Part shown: positions 26,568-36,979 of the stretch, piece after piece
Layout of the letters: each line of letters begins with the position of its first letter
Position numbering within the stretch: the stretch's first letter is position 1
Program-made: the position numbers and the translations under genes
NCBI GenBank assembly: GCA_902632125.1
Contig: CACPBQ010000002.1
Location: 62,001 to 126,000, forward strand
DNA: 64,000 nt
Source: Paracoccaceae bacterium
Lineage (GTDB): Bacteria > Pseudomonadota > Alphaproteobacteria > Rhodobacterales > Rhodobacteraceae
Direction: 5' to 3'
The notes under the pieces: model-generated
Databases searched by the model: none
What the model saw: only the letters and a program-made list of their open reading frames with translations
Told to the model about the DNA's origin: nothing

Positions 26568-27490
26568 TGAAGAAAACAGCACTTGTAACACATGAAGAAT
26601 GTCTACAACATTTAACACCGCCAGGTCATCCAGAGCAAGTAGCCAGGTTGGAATATATTTTAGAAGCATTAAAAGACTTGAATTTATTACGGGTCGGTGC
26701 ACCTATGGCAGCAGATGATGACATTCTTAGAATTCATCCTCGGGAGCATATCAAATACTTGCAAGATTCAGTACCTGAGACTGGTTTTAAATCTTTAGAT
26801 GGAGACACTCATATCTCTTCTGGTTCTCTGACTGCTGCCTACCGGGCTGCTGGAGGCGTTTTACATGCTGTAGATTTAGTTTTATCTGGCGAAGCTAAAA
26901 ATGCTTTTGTTGCTGTCAGGCCTCCGGGTCATCATGCTGAAACATTGAGCGCTATGGGGTTTTGTCTTTTTGGGAACATTGCCCTTGGTGTGAAGCATGC
27001 ACTTGATTTTCATGGTTTAAAAAAAGTTGCGGTTATTGACTTCGATGTCCACCATGGAAATGGAACGCAAGAGATACTATGGGACGAAAGCCGCTGTTTA
27101 ACTTTTACCTCACAGCAAATACCCCTTTGGCCAGGAACTGGAACCGAGGAAGAGCAAGGGAATTATAACAATATTGTTAATATACCGTTGCCACCGAGGA
27201 GTACCGGTGCACTTATGCGTCAGAAATACGAAGCACTAGTCTTTCCAGTATTACAAAACTTTGAGCCCGAGCTGATATTAATATCGGCGGGTTTTGACGC
27301 GCATGAAGAAGATCCTCTAGCAGAGCTAAATTGGTCGACGGAAGATTTCTCTTGGTTGACGGAAAGGCTTTGTAAAATTGCAGAAGAATGCTGCGAAGGG
27401 CGGCTGGTATCTACGCTAGAGGGCGGTTATGATTTAGAAGCTTTGGCAGATTCTGTCAAAGTCCATGTTAAGAAATTATGTGAGGCCTGA
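26567..27490 (+). CDS. Histone-deacetylase-fold enzyme (acetylpolyamine amidohydrolase-like)
   Basis: Zinc hydrolase of the class II HDAC / acetylpolyamine amidohydrolase / AcuC superfamily, 307 aa. Active-site pair H122-H123 in VRPPGHHAE; zinc ligands D160 and H162 in IDFDVHHGNGTQEI and D244 in ISAGFDAHEEDPL; the final LEGGYDLEAL supplies the transition-state region. Such enzymes remove acetyl groups from acetylated polyamines or other amines. It is coupled to the upstream aminotransferase (one shared base) and is followed after one base by xseB. The likely substrate is an N-acetylated amine; a protein substrate cannot be excluded. Confidence 0.88.
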   Translation: MKKTALVTHEECLQHLTPPGHPEQVARLEYILEALKDLNLLRVGAPMAADDDILRIHPREHIKYLQDSVPETGFKSLDGDTHISSGSLTAAYRAAGGVLHAVDLVLSGEAKNAFVAVRPPGHHAETLSAMGFCLFGNIALGVKHALDFHGLKKVAVIDFDVHHGNGTQEILWDESRCLTFTSQQIPLWPGTGTEEEQGNYNNIVNIPLPPRSTGALMRQKYEALVFPVLQNFEPELILISAGFDAHEEDPLAELNWSTEDFSWLTERLCKIAEECCEGRLVSTLEGGYDLEALADSVKVHVKKLCEA

Positions 27491-27491
27491 T

Positions 27492-27734
27492 ATGAATGAC
27501 ACACCTATTTCAGAAATGACTTTTGAACAGGCGATGAGTGAACTTGAAAGAATTGTCACAGAGCTAGAAAGAGGTGATGTTCCTCTTGAAGATAGTATAT
27601 CTCTTTATGAAAAAGGTGCAGAGTTAAAAAAACGATGTGAGACCAAGTTAAAAGAGGCTGAGCAGAAGGTTGCCGCTATAACTTTGGATGAAGATGGATC
27701 AGTGACAGGAACGAAGCCGCTAGAAGGACTTTGA
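27492..27734 (+). CDS. xseB: Exodeoxyribonuclease VII small subunit
   Basis: Small subunit that combines with XseA in exonuclease VII, which trims single-stranded DNA. 80 aa from the ATG at 27492, one base after the previous stop. Sequence: MTFEQAMSELERIVTELERG, then VPLEDSISLYEKGAELKKRCETKLKEAEQKV, the two-helix hairpin of the family. The TGA overlaps the ispA ATG (TGATG arrangement). XseA is not in the window. Confidence 0.95.
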   Translation: MNDTPISEMTFEQAMSELERIVTELERGDVPLEDSISLYEKGAELKKRCETKLKEAEQKVAAITLDEDGSVTGTKPLEGL

Positions 27735-28591
27735 TGTTTAGAGATCGTCTCAATTTTTCTGCCGAAATTGTAGAAAAAACAATAATTAATTATTTGAAAG
27801 ATTTTGGTAAAATTGAAATAGTTGATGCGATGCGATATTCGCTTCAAGGGGGCAAAAAACTCAGAGCATTTTTTGTGCTAGAAAGTTCTTCTCTATTTGA
27901 CATAGATCCAGATTTAGCAAAATGGCCAGCTTCGGGTATCGAGGCTATGCATACATACTCTTTAGTCCACGATGATTTGCCAGCTATGGATAACGATGAC
28001 TTGCGGCGTGGACGTCCAACCGTTCATAAAAAATGGGATGTAGCGACAGCAATTTTAGTTGGAGACGCCTTACAAGCGTTATCTTTTGAGCTGACACTAA
28101 ATAGTCAGGTGCCTAATTCAAATAAGCTTGCCTACAATTTAGCCAAAGCGGCAGGTGCGAAGGGTATGGTAATGGGGCAAGCTTTAGATATTTCTGCTGA
28201 GAAATCTAGTGCCGCATTAAGTTTAGATGATATTGTAAAGATGCAACAAGGTAAAACAGGTGCACTTATTCTATGGGCCATAACGGTAGGTGCGCATATG
28301 GCAGGTGAAGATGTGAGACCTTTAGAAAATTATGCAAAAGCAGTAGGACTAGCTTTTCAAATAGCTGATGACTTATTAGATGCGACTGGAAATCAAATCA
28401 AAGCAGGAAAAAAACTGATGAAAGATGCATCAGCCAACAAAGCGACTTTTGTATCACTACTAGGTGTCGAAGGCGCTCAAAAAAAGGCTCGAGATTTAAT
28501 CGAAGAAGCCTGCGACTCAGTTTCAATTTACGGTCAGCGTTCGCAGGTCTTGAAACAAGCAGCTGAATTCGTTATTTCGCGAGATTATTAG
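27734..28591 (+). CDS. ispA: Farnesyl diphosphate synthase-type polyprenyl synthetase
   Basis: Condenses isopentenyl diphosphate with allylic diphosphates to make farnesyl (or geranylgeranyl) diphosphate. 285 aa, starting at the ATG that overlaps the xseB stop. First aspartate-rich motif DDLPAMDNDDLRRGRPT (about 82-98), second FQIADDLLDATGN, and the KMQQGKTGAL motif between. Placed between xseB and dxs as in E. coli and many Alphaproteobacteria, so isoprenoid precursor supply and chain building share a transcript. Confidence 0.93.
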   Translation: MFRDRLNFSAEIVEKTIINYLKDFGKIEIVDAMRYSLQGGKKLRAFFVLESSSLFDIDPDLAKWPASGIEAMHTYSLVHDDLPAMDNDDLRRGRPTVHKKWDVATAILVGDALQALSFELTLNSQVPNSNKLAYNLAKAAGAKGMVMGQALDISAEKSSAALSLDDIVKMQQGKTGALILWAITVGAHMAGEDVRPLENYAKAVGLAFQIADDLLDATGNQIKAGKKLMKDASANKATFVSLLGVEGAQKKARDLIEEACDSVSIYGQRSQVLKQAAEFVISRDY

Positions 28592-28605
28592 TTTGAAAGA
28601 GAAAC

Positions 28606-30534
28606 ATGTCTAATAATTCTTCCACACCTTTTCTTGATAAGATTAGCTACCCATATGATTTAAAGTCATTTTCTGATGAGCAACTTTTTCAAGTCGCTAG
28701 CGAGTTAAGGCATGAAACTATTGCCGCTGTTTCTGAAACTGGAGGGCACCTAGGTGCAGGTCTTGGGGTGGTTGAGCTGACTGTAGCATTGCATGCGGTA
28801 TTTGATGCGCCAAAAGATAAAATAATATGGGATGTGTCACATCAAAGTTACCCACATAAAATTTTGACTGGAAGACGAAACCGCATTCGAACACTTCGAC
28901 AAAAAGATGGATTGAGTGGTTTTACAAAAAGATCTGAAAGTGAATATGATCCTTTTGGTGCTGCACATTCTTCAACTTCAATTTCTGCTGCTTTGGGTTT
29001 TGCAACCGCGAGAGATCTAGGCGGTTCATGTGATACCGGTTTGGGTGAAACGATTGCAGTGATTGGTGATGGATCTATGAGTGCAGGAATGGCTTATGAG
29101 GCTATGAATAATGCTGGTCATTTGAAAAAGAGACTATTAGTTATTTTGAATGACAATGAAATGTCTATTGCGCCGCCTGTTGGAGCTTTGTCCTCATACC
29201 TGTCTAAGCTTTATGCGGAAGAACCTTTTCAAGATTTTAGACAAATAGCAAAGGGAGCTATAGGTTTTTTGCCCGAACCCTTTAAAGAAGGGGCTAAGAG
29301 GGCAAAACGTTTATTGAAGTCAATGGCTGTAGGAAATACCATTTTCGAAGCTCTGGGGTTCTCGTATCTTGGGCCAATCGATGGTCACGATTTAAATCAA
29401 TTATTACCTATTTTTCGAACAGTTCAAAAAAGATTAGATGGCCCCATCTTATTGCACGTCATTACCAAAAAAGGAAAAGGCTATGTGCCCGCCGAAACTG
29501 CTAGGGATAAAGGCCATGCTACTGGAAAATTTGATGTGCTAACGGGAAAGCAGAAAGTTAGCAAGTCAAATGCACCCAGTTATACTAAGGTGTTCGCCGA
29601 TAGTCTGTTAAATCATGCGGCCCACGATACAAAAATATGCGCTGTGACGGCGGCAATGCCAGATGGAACTGGGTTGAACTTATTTGGAGATAGATATCCA
29701 AGTAGATGTTTTGATGTTGGGATAGCCGAACAACATGCTGTTACATTTTCTGCAGCTTTAGCTGCAGGCGGAATGAAGCCGTTCTGTGCACTATACTCAA
29801 CTTTTTTGCAAAGAGGTTATGATCAGATCGTTCATGACGTTGCTTTGCAAAACCTACCAGTGAGATTTGCAATAGATCGTGCAGGATTAGTTGGTGCAGA
29901 TGGCCCAACGCATGCCGGTAGTTTTGATATAGCTTTCATGGCTAACCTGCCCAATATGGTTGTTATGGCGGCAGCTGACGAGGCTGAATTAGTACATATG
30001 GTTGCAACTGCAGTAAACTACAGTGCTGGCCCAATCGCCTTTCGTTATCCTCGTGGGAATGGTGTGGGATGTGATTTACCATCAATTGGAAAACCACTTG
30101 AAATTGGTAAAGGAAGAATTGTTGCCACTGGAAATACAGTAGCGTTACTTTCTTTCGGAACGAGACTTTCCGAAGTTTTAATGGCATCAGAGATTTTAAA
30201 GTTAAAGGGTATAGAGCCCACAATAGTTGACGGTAGGTTTGCAAAACCTTTAGACGAGCAACTGATTTTAAGTTTAGTGGAAGACCATGAAGCTGTTATC
30301 ACTATCGAAGAGGGTTCAATAGGTGGTTTTGGCAGCCATGTTCAACAGTTTTTGTTAGAAAATGGTGTATTTGATAAAGGGTTTAAATTCAGATCTATGG
30401 TTTTACCTGATTTTTTTATCGATCAGTCGAGCCCAGAAGACATGTATAAACAAGCAGGTTTAAATGCTCATGATATAGAAAATTTAGTACTTTCAGTGCT
30501 TGGGCTCGAAAATTTTAAGCGGGCAAATTTGTAG
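28606..30534 (+). CDS. dxs: 1-deoxy-D-xylulose-5-phosphate synthase
   Basis: Thiamine-diphosphate enzyme joining pyruvate and glyceraldehyde-3-phosphate, the first step of the MEP isoprenoid pathway. 642 aa. Visible: [14 protein letters not shown] (catalytic His), the ThDP/Mg motif [29 protein letters not shown], the second half with [19 protein letters not shown], and [15 protein letters not shown]. Fourteen bases after ispA with a GAAAGAG ribosome site. Convergent with the SDR gene six bases downstream. Lipid and quinone synthesis in this organism therefore depends on the MEP route. Confidence 0.97.
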   Translation: MSNNSSTPFLDKISYPYDLKSFSDEQLFQVASELRHETIAAVSETGGHLGAGLGVVELTVALHAVFDAPKDKIIWDVSHQSYPHKILTGRRNRIRTLRQKDGLSGFTKRSESEYDPFGAAHSSTSISAALGFATARDLGGSCDTGLGETIAVIGDGSMSAGMAYEAMNNAGHLKKRLLVILNDNEMSIAPPVGALSSYLSKLYAEEPFQDFRQIAKGAIGFLPEPFKEGAKRAKRLLKSMAVGNTIFEALGFSYLGPIDGHDLNQLLPIFRTVQKRLDGPILLHVITKKGKGYVPAETARDKGHATGKFDVLTGKQKVSKSNAPSYTKVFADSLLNHAAHDTKICAVTAAMPDGTGLNLFGDRYPSRCFDVGIAEQHAVTFSAALAAGGMKPFCALYSTFLQRGYDQIVHDVALQNLPVRFAIDRAGLVGADGPTHAGSFDIAFMANLPNMVVMAAADEAELVHMVATAVNYSAGPIAFRYPRGNGVGCDLPSIGKPLEIGKGRIVATGNTVALLSFGTRLSEVLMASEILKLKGIEPTIVDGRFAKPLDEQLILSLVEDHEAVITIEEGSIGGFGSHVQQFLLENGVFDKGFKFRSMVLPDFFIDQSSPEDMYKQAGLNAHDIENLVLSVLGLENFKRANL

Positions 30535-30540
30535 GAACTT

Positions 30541-31395
30541 TTATTGAGCTTCCTTCAAAAGGTTGTCTAAACCTGCTTTGTAATCTGGGTACATTAATTT
30601 TATACCAAGTTCAGACTTAATCAATTTATTAGATACCCGTTTATTTTCAGCGTAAAAACTCCTCGCCATTTCCGAAAGATCAGCGTCTTCAAAGCTAACT
30701 GTTGGTGGTTGCTCAACACTCAAGAGCTTAGCTGCATATGAAAGTACGTCCTGTGGAGGCGCTGGATTATCATCGCAGAGATTATAGATTGAGTATGGTT
30801 TAGGTTGGGAAATTGAAGCTAGAAGTGTTTGTACAATATCATGAATATGAATTCTGCTGAAAACCTGTCCTGGCTTGACGATCTTAACGGCCTTTCCTTG
30901 CAAAACTTTCTGGAATGGACCTCGATTTGGCCCATAAATTCCCCCCAGTCTAAATATATGAGTAGGCAAAAATTTATATTTAAGCCAGTTTTTCTCAGCG
31001 TTTTCTCTGGCAATTCCGCGGTTTGTTGACGGTTTGAGTGGTGAGCTTTCGTCGACCCATTCACCTTTGGTGTCGCCATAAACACCGATTGTCGATAGAT
31101 AACCTGCCCATTTAATTTGACTAGAATTTTCTTTGAGATCTTCTCCATACATTTGAAGAACGGGATCACTTCCGTTTGCGGGTGAGACGGAACTAAGCAA
31201 TAATGACGTCTCATTGATTACGGATCTTAATTCACCGCTTCCCCACAAAATTGGAATAGCTCCTGACTTTTCAATATTAGAAAAATTATCTTTGGTCCTT
31301 GATGTCCCAAATACTCTCCACCCCTTATCATTAAGATATGGCGTTAAAGCCTGTGCCGTATATCCATGACCAAAAGATAAAAACGTCAGGTCCAT
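30541..31395 (-). CDS. NAD(P)-dependent epimerase/SDR family protein (YeeZ-like)
   Basis: Extended-SDR protein of 284 aa. The Rossmann motif is slightly atypical: FLSFGHGYTAQAL (residues 5-17) in place of GxxGxxG. Then YLSTIGVYGDTKGEWVDESSPLKP, FRLGGIYGPNRG and SIYNLCDDNPAPPQDVLSYAAKLL, as in YeeZ-type NAD-dependent epimerases. Catalytic Tyr-x3-Lys is not obvious (G-V-Y-G-D-T-K is the nearest), so it may bind nucleotide without a standard oxidoreductase role. Substrate unknown. Convergent with dxs and divergent from the thiolase. Confidence 0.75.
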   Translation of the reverse strand: MDLTFLSFGHGYTAQALTPYLNDKGWRVFGTSRTKDNFSNIEKSGAIPILWGSGELRSVINETSLLLSSVSPANGSDPVLQMYGEDLKENSSQIKWAGYLSTIGVYGDTKGEWVDESSPLKPSTNRGIARENAEKNWLKYKFLPTHIFRLGGIYGPNRGPFQKVLQGKAVKIVKPGQVFSRIHIHDIVQTLLASISQPKPYSIYNLCDDNPAPPQDVLSYAAKLLSVEQPPTVSFEDADLSEMARSFYAENKRVSNKLIKSELGIKLMYPDYKAGLDNLLKEAQ

Positions 31396-31583
31396 GTATA
31401 ATTTCTTTCTTATTTAAAACGGTGACTCATTGAATGCCTTATTAATACAATATAAAGTTAAAAAAACAGGTAAATTTTAACACAAAAGTCGATCAAAGAT
31501 TTAAAAGTTTTAGTAAGGATTTTTGTAATTGTTTATTATTTTTTGAAATAGGCTTACACACTACTTTTAGCAAGGGGATCAAA

Positions 31584-32759
31584 ATGCGTGATATTGTAAT
31601 TCTAGATGGAGCGAGAACGCCAATTGGAACATTTGGGGGGTCTTTGGCTAATACCACGCCGATAGACTTAGCTTCTTCTGTAACAAAAGTTGCTATGGAG
31701 CGTTCAGGTGTGGAAGGGCAACAGATTGGGCATGTTGCATTTGGTCACGTTATAAATACAGAACCTCGGGATATGTACCTCAGCCGCGTGGCTGCATTGG
31801 ATGCAGGGATATCTGAAGAAACACCTGCTATGAATGTCAATCGTTTATGTGGCTCAGGAGTTCAAGCTATTGTTTCCGTCATACAGTCTATTGCACTGGG
31901 CGATGCGGATTTTGGGATCGCTGGTGGCTCTGAGAATATGAGCCGATCCCCTTATTCAGTGCAGGGTCAGAGATGGGGAGCAAAAATGGGCGATGTTAAG
32001 ACATTGGACATGATGCTTGGCGCATTAAATTGTCCTTTTGGTACCGGTCATATGGGTGTAACGGCTGAGAATGTTGCGCGCGAACAAAATGTTTCTCGTC
32101 ATGAGCAGGATGAGTTTGCTTTAGAAAGTCAAAAAAGAGCTGCATTGGCCGCATCAAATAACTTATTTGATAGTCAAATTAATCCAATAGAAATAAAAGT
32201 TAAAAGGGACTTGGTTCCATTCGAAAAGGATGAGCACCCTAAATCTACAACTTTGGAAGATTTAGCTTCTTTGCGCCCAGTTTTTGAGAAGGACGGAACG
32301 GTAACAGCAGGAAATGCATCTGGAATAAATGATGGTGCTGCTGCAATAGTTTTGTCATCTGCAGAAGCTGTTGAAAAATATGGTTTAAAATCTAAGGCTA
32401 AGATTTTAGGTTATGGACATGCTGGCGTTAGACCCGAGGTCATGGGTATTGGGCCAATTCCAGCAGTGCAAAATTTATTAAAAAAAATCGGTCTTGTTGT
32501 GTCGGATTTTGATGTAATCGAAAGCAATGAGGCCTTTGCGGCGCAAGCAATCGCGGTTAATAGGGGGCTAAATTTAGATCCTTCTATTGTGAACCCGAAC
32601 GGCGGAGCTATAGCATTAGGTCACCCTGTAGGTGCTACAGGAGCAATAATAACGCTAAAGGCTTTATATCAGCTCGAAAATATAAATGGAAAACGGGCTT
32701 TGATTACGATGTGTATTGGAGGTGGTCAGGGAATTGCTCTAGCTATCGAAAGAACCTAA
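31584..32759 (+). CDS. Acetyl-CoA acyltransferase (thiolase, BktB-like)
   Basis: Thiolase of 391 aa that cleaves 3-ketoacyl-CoA or condenses two acyl-CoA units. Nucleophile C89 in NVNRLCGSGVQAIV; ESNEAFAAQAIAVNR; catalytic His in NPNGGAIALGHPVGATGA; second cysteine in CIGGGQGIALAI. AAGGGGAT ribosome site before the ATG. It stands alone: no 3-ketoacyl reductase, PHA synthase or beta-oxidation partner is adjacent, so degradation versus biosynthetic use cannot be decided. The 188 bases upstream contain no confident promoter. Confidence 0.9.
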   Translation: MRDIVILDGARTPIGTFGGSLANTTPIDLASSVTKVAMERSGVEGQQIGHVAFGHVINTEPRDMYLSRVAALDAGISEETPAMNVNRLCGSGVQAIVSVIQSIALGDADFGIAGGSENMSRSPYSVQGQRWGAKMGDVKTLDMMLGALNCPFGTGHMGVTAENVAREQNVSRHEQDEFALESQKRAALAASNNLFDSQINPIEIKVKRDLVPFEKDEHPKSTTLEDLASLRPVFEKDGTVTAGNASGINDGAAAIVLSSAEAVEKYGLKSKAKILGYGHAGVRPEVMGIGPIPAVQNLLKKIGLVVSDFDVIESNEAFAAQAIAVNRGLNLDPSIVNPNGGAIALGHPVGATGAIITLKALYQLENINGKRALITMCIGGGQGIALAIERT

Positions 32760-32775
32760 ATTTACGATTTTATTT

Positions 32776-33909
32776 TCAACCTTTCATTTGATCCCAAAAT
32801 GACTTAACCGAAGAAAAGAAACTGTTGGTTTCTGGGTTATTGTCTTCCGAAAGGTCTTCAAACTCTGCTAAAAGTTCTTTTTGCCGTGCTGTTAAATTTA
32901 CCGGTGTTTCTACGGCCAGCTCTATAAACATATCACCATACTGAGTTGATTTAATTGCTGGCATGCCCTTTGATCTTAGTCGCATTTGTCTGCCAGATTG
33001 GCTTCCAGGTGGAACTTTTACTCTACTTCTTCCACCGTCCATGGTGGGCACCTCTATATCTCCTCCAAGAGCTGCACGAGCCATTGAAACGGGTACGCGG
33101 CAGAACAAATTATGACCATCACGTTCAAAAATTTTGTGCTGTGAAACATCTATAAAAATATAGAGATCACCTTGAGTGCCTCCACGTGCTCCAGCTTCGC
33201 CTTCACCAGAAAGTCTTATTCTGGTTCCTGTTTCTACACCAGGTGGAATATTTACAGATAATGCCCTATCTTTTTTTGTTCGGCCCTGTCCACCGCATGA
33301 TTTACATGGATTTTTTATTACTTGGCCTAGACCCGAACAAGACGGACAAGAGCGTTCAACAGTAAAAAATCCCTGTGAGGCTCGCACTTTTCCCATACCT
33401 GAACAGGTAGGACAAGACACAGGTTCTGTGCCACTCTCTGCTCCCGATCCATTGCAGGAAGTACATTGAACTGTTGATGGAACGTTAATTGTTTTTTGCA
33501 AACCTGAATAAGCTTCTTCAAGTGTTACTCTAAGGTTATATCGTAGATCAGAACCTCGTGTGGAACGGTTTTTACTGGTTCTACCCCCCATCATGTCGCC
33601 AAACAGATCATCAAAAACATCAGAAAAAGCACTGGAGAAGTCTCCGCCACCAAAGCCACTACTCCCTCCACTTCCCATGCCGCCTTCAAAAGCAGCATGA
33701 CCGTACCTATCGTATGCTGCCTTTTTTTCACCATCTTTTAAAACATCATATGCTTCGTTAGCTTCTTTAAATTGAGCCTCGGCATTGGGATTATCTGAAT
33801 TTCGATCCGGATGTAGTTTTTTGGCTTTACTTCTAAATGCCTTTTTTATTTCTTCTGACGACGCACCTTTAGATATGCCCAACACTTCATAGTAATCGCG
33901 TTTTGACAT
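32776..33909 (-). CDS. dnaJ: Co-chaperone DnaJ
   Basis: Type I Hsp40, 377 aa. J domain 1-70 with HPD in [11 protein letters not shown], a Gly/Phe/Ser-rich linker (about 73-110, [17 protein letters not shown]), four zinc-finger repeats ([32 protein letters not shown]) and the substrate-binding C-terminal domains. It stimulates DnaK ATPase and delivers unfolded proteins. Encoded 68 bases after dnaK and probably transcribed with it. A weak inverted repeat (AAACC / GGTTT) lies in the gap. grpE is not in the window. Confidence 0.97.
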   Translation of the reverse strand: MSKRDYYEVLGISKGASSEEIKKAFRSKAKKLHPDRNSDNPNAEAQFKEANEAYDVLKDGEKKAAYDRYGHAAFEGGMGSGGSSGFGGGDFSSAFSDVFDDLFGDMMGGRTSKNRSTRGSDLRYNLRVTLEEAYSGLQKTINVPSTVQCTSCNGSGAESGTEPVSCPTCSGMGKVRASQGFFTVERSCPSCSGLGQVIKNPCKSCGGQGRTKKDRALSVNIPPGVETGTRIRLSGEGEAGARGGTQGDLYIFIDVSQHKIFERDGHNLFCRVPVSMARAALGGDIEVPTMDGGRSRVKVPPGSQSGRQMRLRSKGMPAIKSTQYGDMFIELAVETPVNLTARQKELLAEFEDLSEDNNPETNSFFSSVKSFWDQMKG

Positions 33910-33977
33910 AGTGGGTGTCCCTCTTATAAAATTACAAACCTAAATTTTAAGTTCGGTTTATTTGCTTAAAAAGCCTA

Positions 33978-35897
33978 TTATTTCTTTTCATCGCCAAGAT
34001 CTTCGAAATCAGCATCAAGAATATCATCTTCAGCATTTGCCGCTGCATTATCGCTGGCATCGAAAGGAGCAGCGTCTTCTTCGCTTTCTTGGTTAGCTTT
34101 GTAAATAGCTTCGCCTAGTTTCATAGCGGCATCGGTAACGTTTTGGATACCAGACTTAATTTTACCTGCATTTTCAGTCTCAAGATCATCTTTAAGAGCA
34201 GAGATTGCCAATTCGATTGCTTCAATCGTAGTTGGATCCACTTTGTCGGAATGATCTTCCATCGATTTCTCAGTTGAATGTATCAAGCTTTCGGCCTGAT
34301 TTTTGGCTTCTATGAGTTCACGACGCTCTTTATCCGACTCCGCATTGTCTTCTGCGTCCTTCACCATTTGTTCTATGTCTTCATCCGAAAGGCCGCCTGA
34401 AGCTTGAATTGTAATTTTTTGCTCTTTACCAGTGCCTTTATCTTTTGCAGAAACTGAAACAATTCCGTTTGCGTCTATATCAAACGTAACTTCTATTTGT
34501 GGCATTCCACGTGGAGCCGGTGCAATTTCTTCCAAGTTAAATTGCCCAAGTATTTTGTTGTCAGCGGCAAGCTCACGTTCACCTTGAAAGACCCGAATTG
34601 TAACAGCATTTTGATTGTCCTCAGCTGTTGAAAACACCTGTGACTTTTTGGTTGGAATAGTTGTATTTCTCTCGATTAGTCTTGTAAAAACACCTCCCAA
34701 CGTTTCGATTCCCAGTGATAGCGGTGTTACGTCTAGCAATACTACGTCTTTAACATCACCTTGAAGAACACCGGCTTGAATAGCTGCTCCCATGGCAACA
34801 ACTTCATCTGGATTTACGCCTTTATGTGGCTCATTGCCGAAGAATTTAGTAACCTCTTCAATTACTTTCGGCATTCTTGTCATACCACCGACTAGAACGA
34901 TCTCATCAATATCATCTGTGGAAATTCCGGCATCTTTGAGTGCCGCTTGGCAAGGTTTAATGGAAGCCTTAATAAGATCACTCACCAACGACTCGAGTTT
35001 AGCGCGGGTTAACTTCATGACCATGTGAAGAGGTTGACCTGTTTTACCGTCCATAGAAATAAAAGGCTGATTTATCTCTGTTTGATTTGCTGAAGATAAT
35101 TCTATTTTTGCTTTTTCAGCAGCTTCTTTCAAACGCTGAAGAGCCATTTTATCTGCAGTTAAATCAACGCCGTTTTCCTTTTTAAATTCCTCGGCTAGGT
35201 AGTTAACAATTCGCATATCAAAATCTTCACCGCCAAGAAAAGTATCACCGTTTGTGGATTTGACCTCGAACAATCCATCATCTATTTCTAATACTGTTAC
35301 GTCAAATGTACCTCCGCCTAGGTCATAAACAGCGATAGTTTTGGATTCCTTTTTGTCTAAGCCATATGCTAGTGCTGCAGCTGTAGGTTCATTGATAATT
35401 CGCAGAACATCCAATCCAGCGATTTTACCAGCATCTTTTGTGGCCTGTCTTTGAGCGTCGTTAAAATAAGCTGGTACAGTTATCACGGCTTCTGCAACAT
35501 CTTCACCGAGATAGCTTTCTGCCGTTTCTTTCATTTTTTGTAAGGTAAAAGCAGAGATTTGAGAGGGACTATATTTTTCATCTTTCGCTTCCACCCAAGC
35601 ATCACCATTTCCACCATCTACGACGGCGAACGGTAAATTTTTCTTATCTTTTGCTAAGTCAGGGTCGTCTATTCTCCGTCCAATCAAGCGTTTAGCACCA
35701 AAGACAGTGTTACTAGGGTTAGTTACAGCTTGTCTTTTGGCAGGTTGACCTACAAGGCGCTCCTCGTCAGTAAAGCCAACAATTGATGGCGTGGTTCGGG
35801 CACCCTCTGCGTTTTCAATAACCCTCGGCTGGGACCCGTCCATTATTGCTACACAGCTATTTGTGGTGCCTAAATCTATACCAATAACCTTACCCAT
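33978..35897 (-). CDS. dnaK: Chaperone DnaK (Hsp70)
   Basis: 639 aa Hsp70. N-terminal ATPase domain: [64 protein letters not shown]. Linker [18 protein letters not shown], then substrate-binding domain and helical lid, ending in an acidic tail [22 protein letters not shown] lies nine bases before the ATG. A sigma-32-type promoter lies about 100 bases upstream (separate entry), so heat induction is expected. Works with DnaJ encoded directly downstream. Confidence 0.98.
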   Translation of the reverse strand: MGKVIGIDLGTTNSCVAIMDGSQPRVIENAEGARTTPSIVGFTDEERLVGQPAKRQAVTNPSNTVFGAKRLIGRRIDDPDLAKDKKNLPFAVVDGGNGDAWVEAKDEKYSPSQISAFTLQKMKETAESYLGEDVAEAVITVPAYFNDAQRQATKDAGKIAGLDVLRIINEPTAAALAYGLDKKESKTIAVYDLGGGTFDVTVLEIDDGLFEVKSTNGDTFLGGEDFDMRIVNYLAEEFKKENGVDLTADKMALQRLKEAAEKAKIELSSANQTEINQPFISMDGKTGQPLHMVMKLTRAKLESLVSDLIKASIKPCQAALKDAGISTDDIDEIVLVGGMTRMPKVIEEVTKFFGNEPHKGVNPDEVVAMGAAIQAGVLQGDVKDVVLLDVTPLSLGIETLGGVFTRLIERNTTIPTKKSQVFSTAEDNQNAVTIRVFQGERELAADNKILGQFNLEEIAPAPRGMPQIEVTFDIDANGIVSVSAKDKGTGKEQKITIQASGGLSDEDIEQMVKDAEDNAESDKERRELIEAKNQAESLIHSTEKSMEDHSDKVDPTTIEAIELAISALKDDLETENAGKIKSGIQNVTDAAMKLGEAIYKANQESEEDAAPFDASDNAAANAEDDILDADFEDLGDEKK

Positions 35898-36000
35898 TTT
35901 GTAATCCTTTTACTTACATTCTCATAACTAATATGGCGAGATCCCTTTAACTGCCTAAATTAAAAATTTGGGGACCAGGCCATAGACTCTGACAGGCGGT

Positions 36001-36029
36001 ATATAGGTAGGCTTTAAGCGACCTGCAAG
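36001..36029 (-). promoter_or_regulatory. Sigma-32 (RpoH) heat-shock promoter for dnaK-dnaJ
   Basis: On the leftward strand CTTG (36029-36026), an 18-base spacer, then CCTATAT (36007-36001). This equals the alphaproteobacterial RpoH consensus CTTG-N17/18-CYTATNT. The predicted start is about 95-100 bases before the dnaK ATG. The spacing and exact match in a divergent intergenic region make it convincing without experiment. Confidence 0.7.
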
Positions 36030-36123
36030 CTTACATCAGAAAATTTTTATAAAATTTTACAAAAAACAGTGTAAGTATGGAGAAATTATAGTTTTTATTG
36101 AAAATATCAAGGGCTTAGAGTGA

Positions 36124-36927
36124 ATGGTTCTTCACATGAATTATAAGGCAATTTGCGATATATTGAGGTATTTAGCTCTCAAAAGCGGCAAAATTATTAT
36201 GGATGTATACAATAGTAATAATGTCGAAGTCTTAACGAAATCTGATAATAGTCCAGTCACAATAGCTGATAAAAAAGCAGACGAAGTTATTACAAAGGGT
36301 CTTAAAAATTATTTTCCAGAAATACCAATCATTACGGAAGAGCAAGTCAAATCACATATCTTGAATCACCCAGTCTTTTTTATCGTGGACCCTCTGGACG
36401 GAACCAAAGAATTTATCGAAGGCAGAAGAGATTTTACAGTAAATATAGCATTAGTTTCTTATGGAGATCCAATAAGGGGTATTGTTTACGCGCCGGCACG
36501 CCAAAGATTATTTTATAATAATGAAAACGGTGAAGCGGTTGAGGAAACAGGTTTTTCTAGTGTCTCCAAAATGGGTTCAATAAAAAAAATAAAAACTGCA
36601 TTGTCTGATAACATAGCCTTAAAAGTTGTTGCCTCTAAATCACACCGTGATAAAAAAACTGATGAATATATTTCTAAGTATAGCTGTACAGAATTTATTA
36701 GTGCGGGATCATCTCTTAAATTCTGTTTAATAGCTGCAGGTGAGGCCGATCTCTACCCACGTTTTGGACCAACTATGGAATGGGATACTGCTGCGGGACA
36801 CGCAGTTTTATTGGCGGCTGGTGGAAGGGTATTGCAAGCTGAAAATAAGAAACCGTTAAAATACGGAAAACCAGGTTTCAAGAACCCACATTTTATAGCA
36901 GATTCTGCAAGCGTCATACTAAAATAG
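36124..36927 (+). CDS. cysQ: 3'(2'),5'-bisphosphate nucleotidase
   Basis: Mg-dependent, lithium-sensitive phosphatase that clears adenosine 3',5'-bisphosphate made during sulfate assimilation. 267 aa. Inositol-monophosphatase fold motifs: TEEQ (E73), VDPLDGTKEFIEGRRDFTVNIAL with D89 and D92, and EWDTAAGHAVLLAAGG; the KEFI and GSSLKFCLIAAGEADLYPRFGPTMEWD signatures point to CysQ rather than SuhB or HisN. The start is either 36124 or the in-frame ATG at 36136; the former has GAG about six bases upstream. Convergent with ptsN. Confidence 0.9.
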   Translation: MVLHMNYKAICDILRYLALKSGKIIMDVYNSNNVEVLTKSDNSPVTIADKKADEVITKGLKNYFPEIPIITEEQVKSHILNHPVFFIVDPLDGTKEFIEGRRDFTVNIALVSYGDPIRGIVYAPARQRLFYNNENGEAVEETGFSSVSKMGSIKKIKTALSDNIALKVVASKSHRDKKTDEYISKYSCTEFISAGSSLKFCLIAAGEADLYPRFGPTMEWDTAAGHAVLLAAGGRVLQAENKKPLKYGKPGFKNPHFIADSASVILK

Positions 36928-36933
36928 ATAATT

Positions 36934-36958
36934 TAAATAAACCAATAGTGTTTATTTA
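36934..36958. terminator. AT-rich hairpin between convergent cysQ and ptsN
   Basis: TAAATAAAC (36934-36942), loop CAATAGT, GTTTATTTA (36950-36958): nine perfect base pairs. It lies 7 bases after the cysQ stop and 21 bases beyond the ptsN stop, so it could serve as a bidirectional terminator. The stem has only one G-C pair, which makes it weak. Confidence 0.35.
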
Positions 36959-36979
36959 TTAGGCTTCCTTTAAAATACT

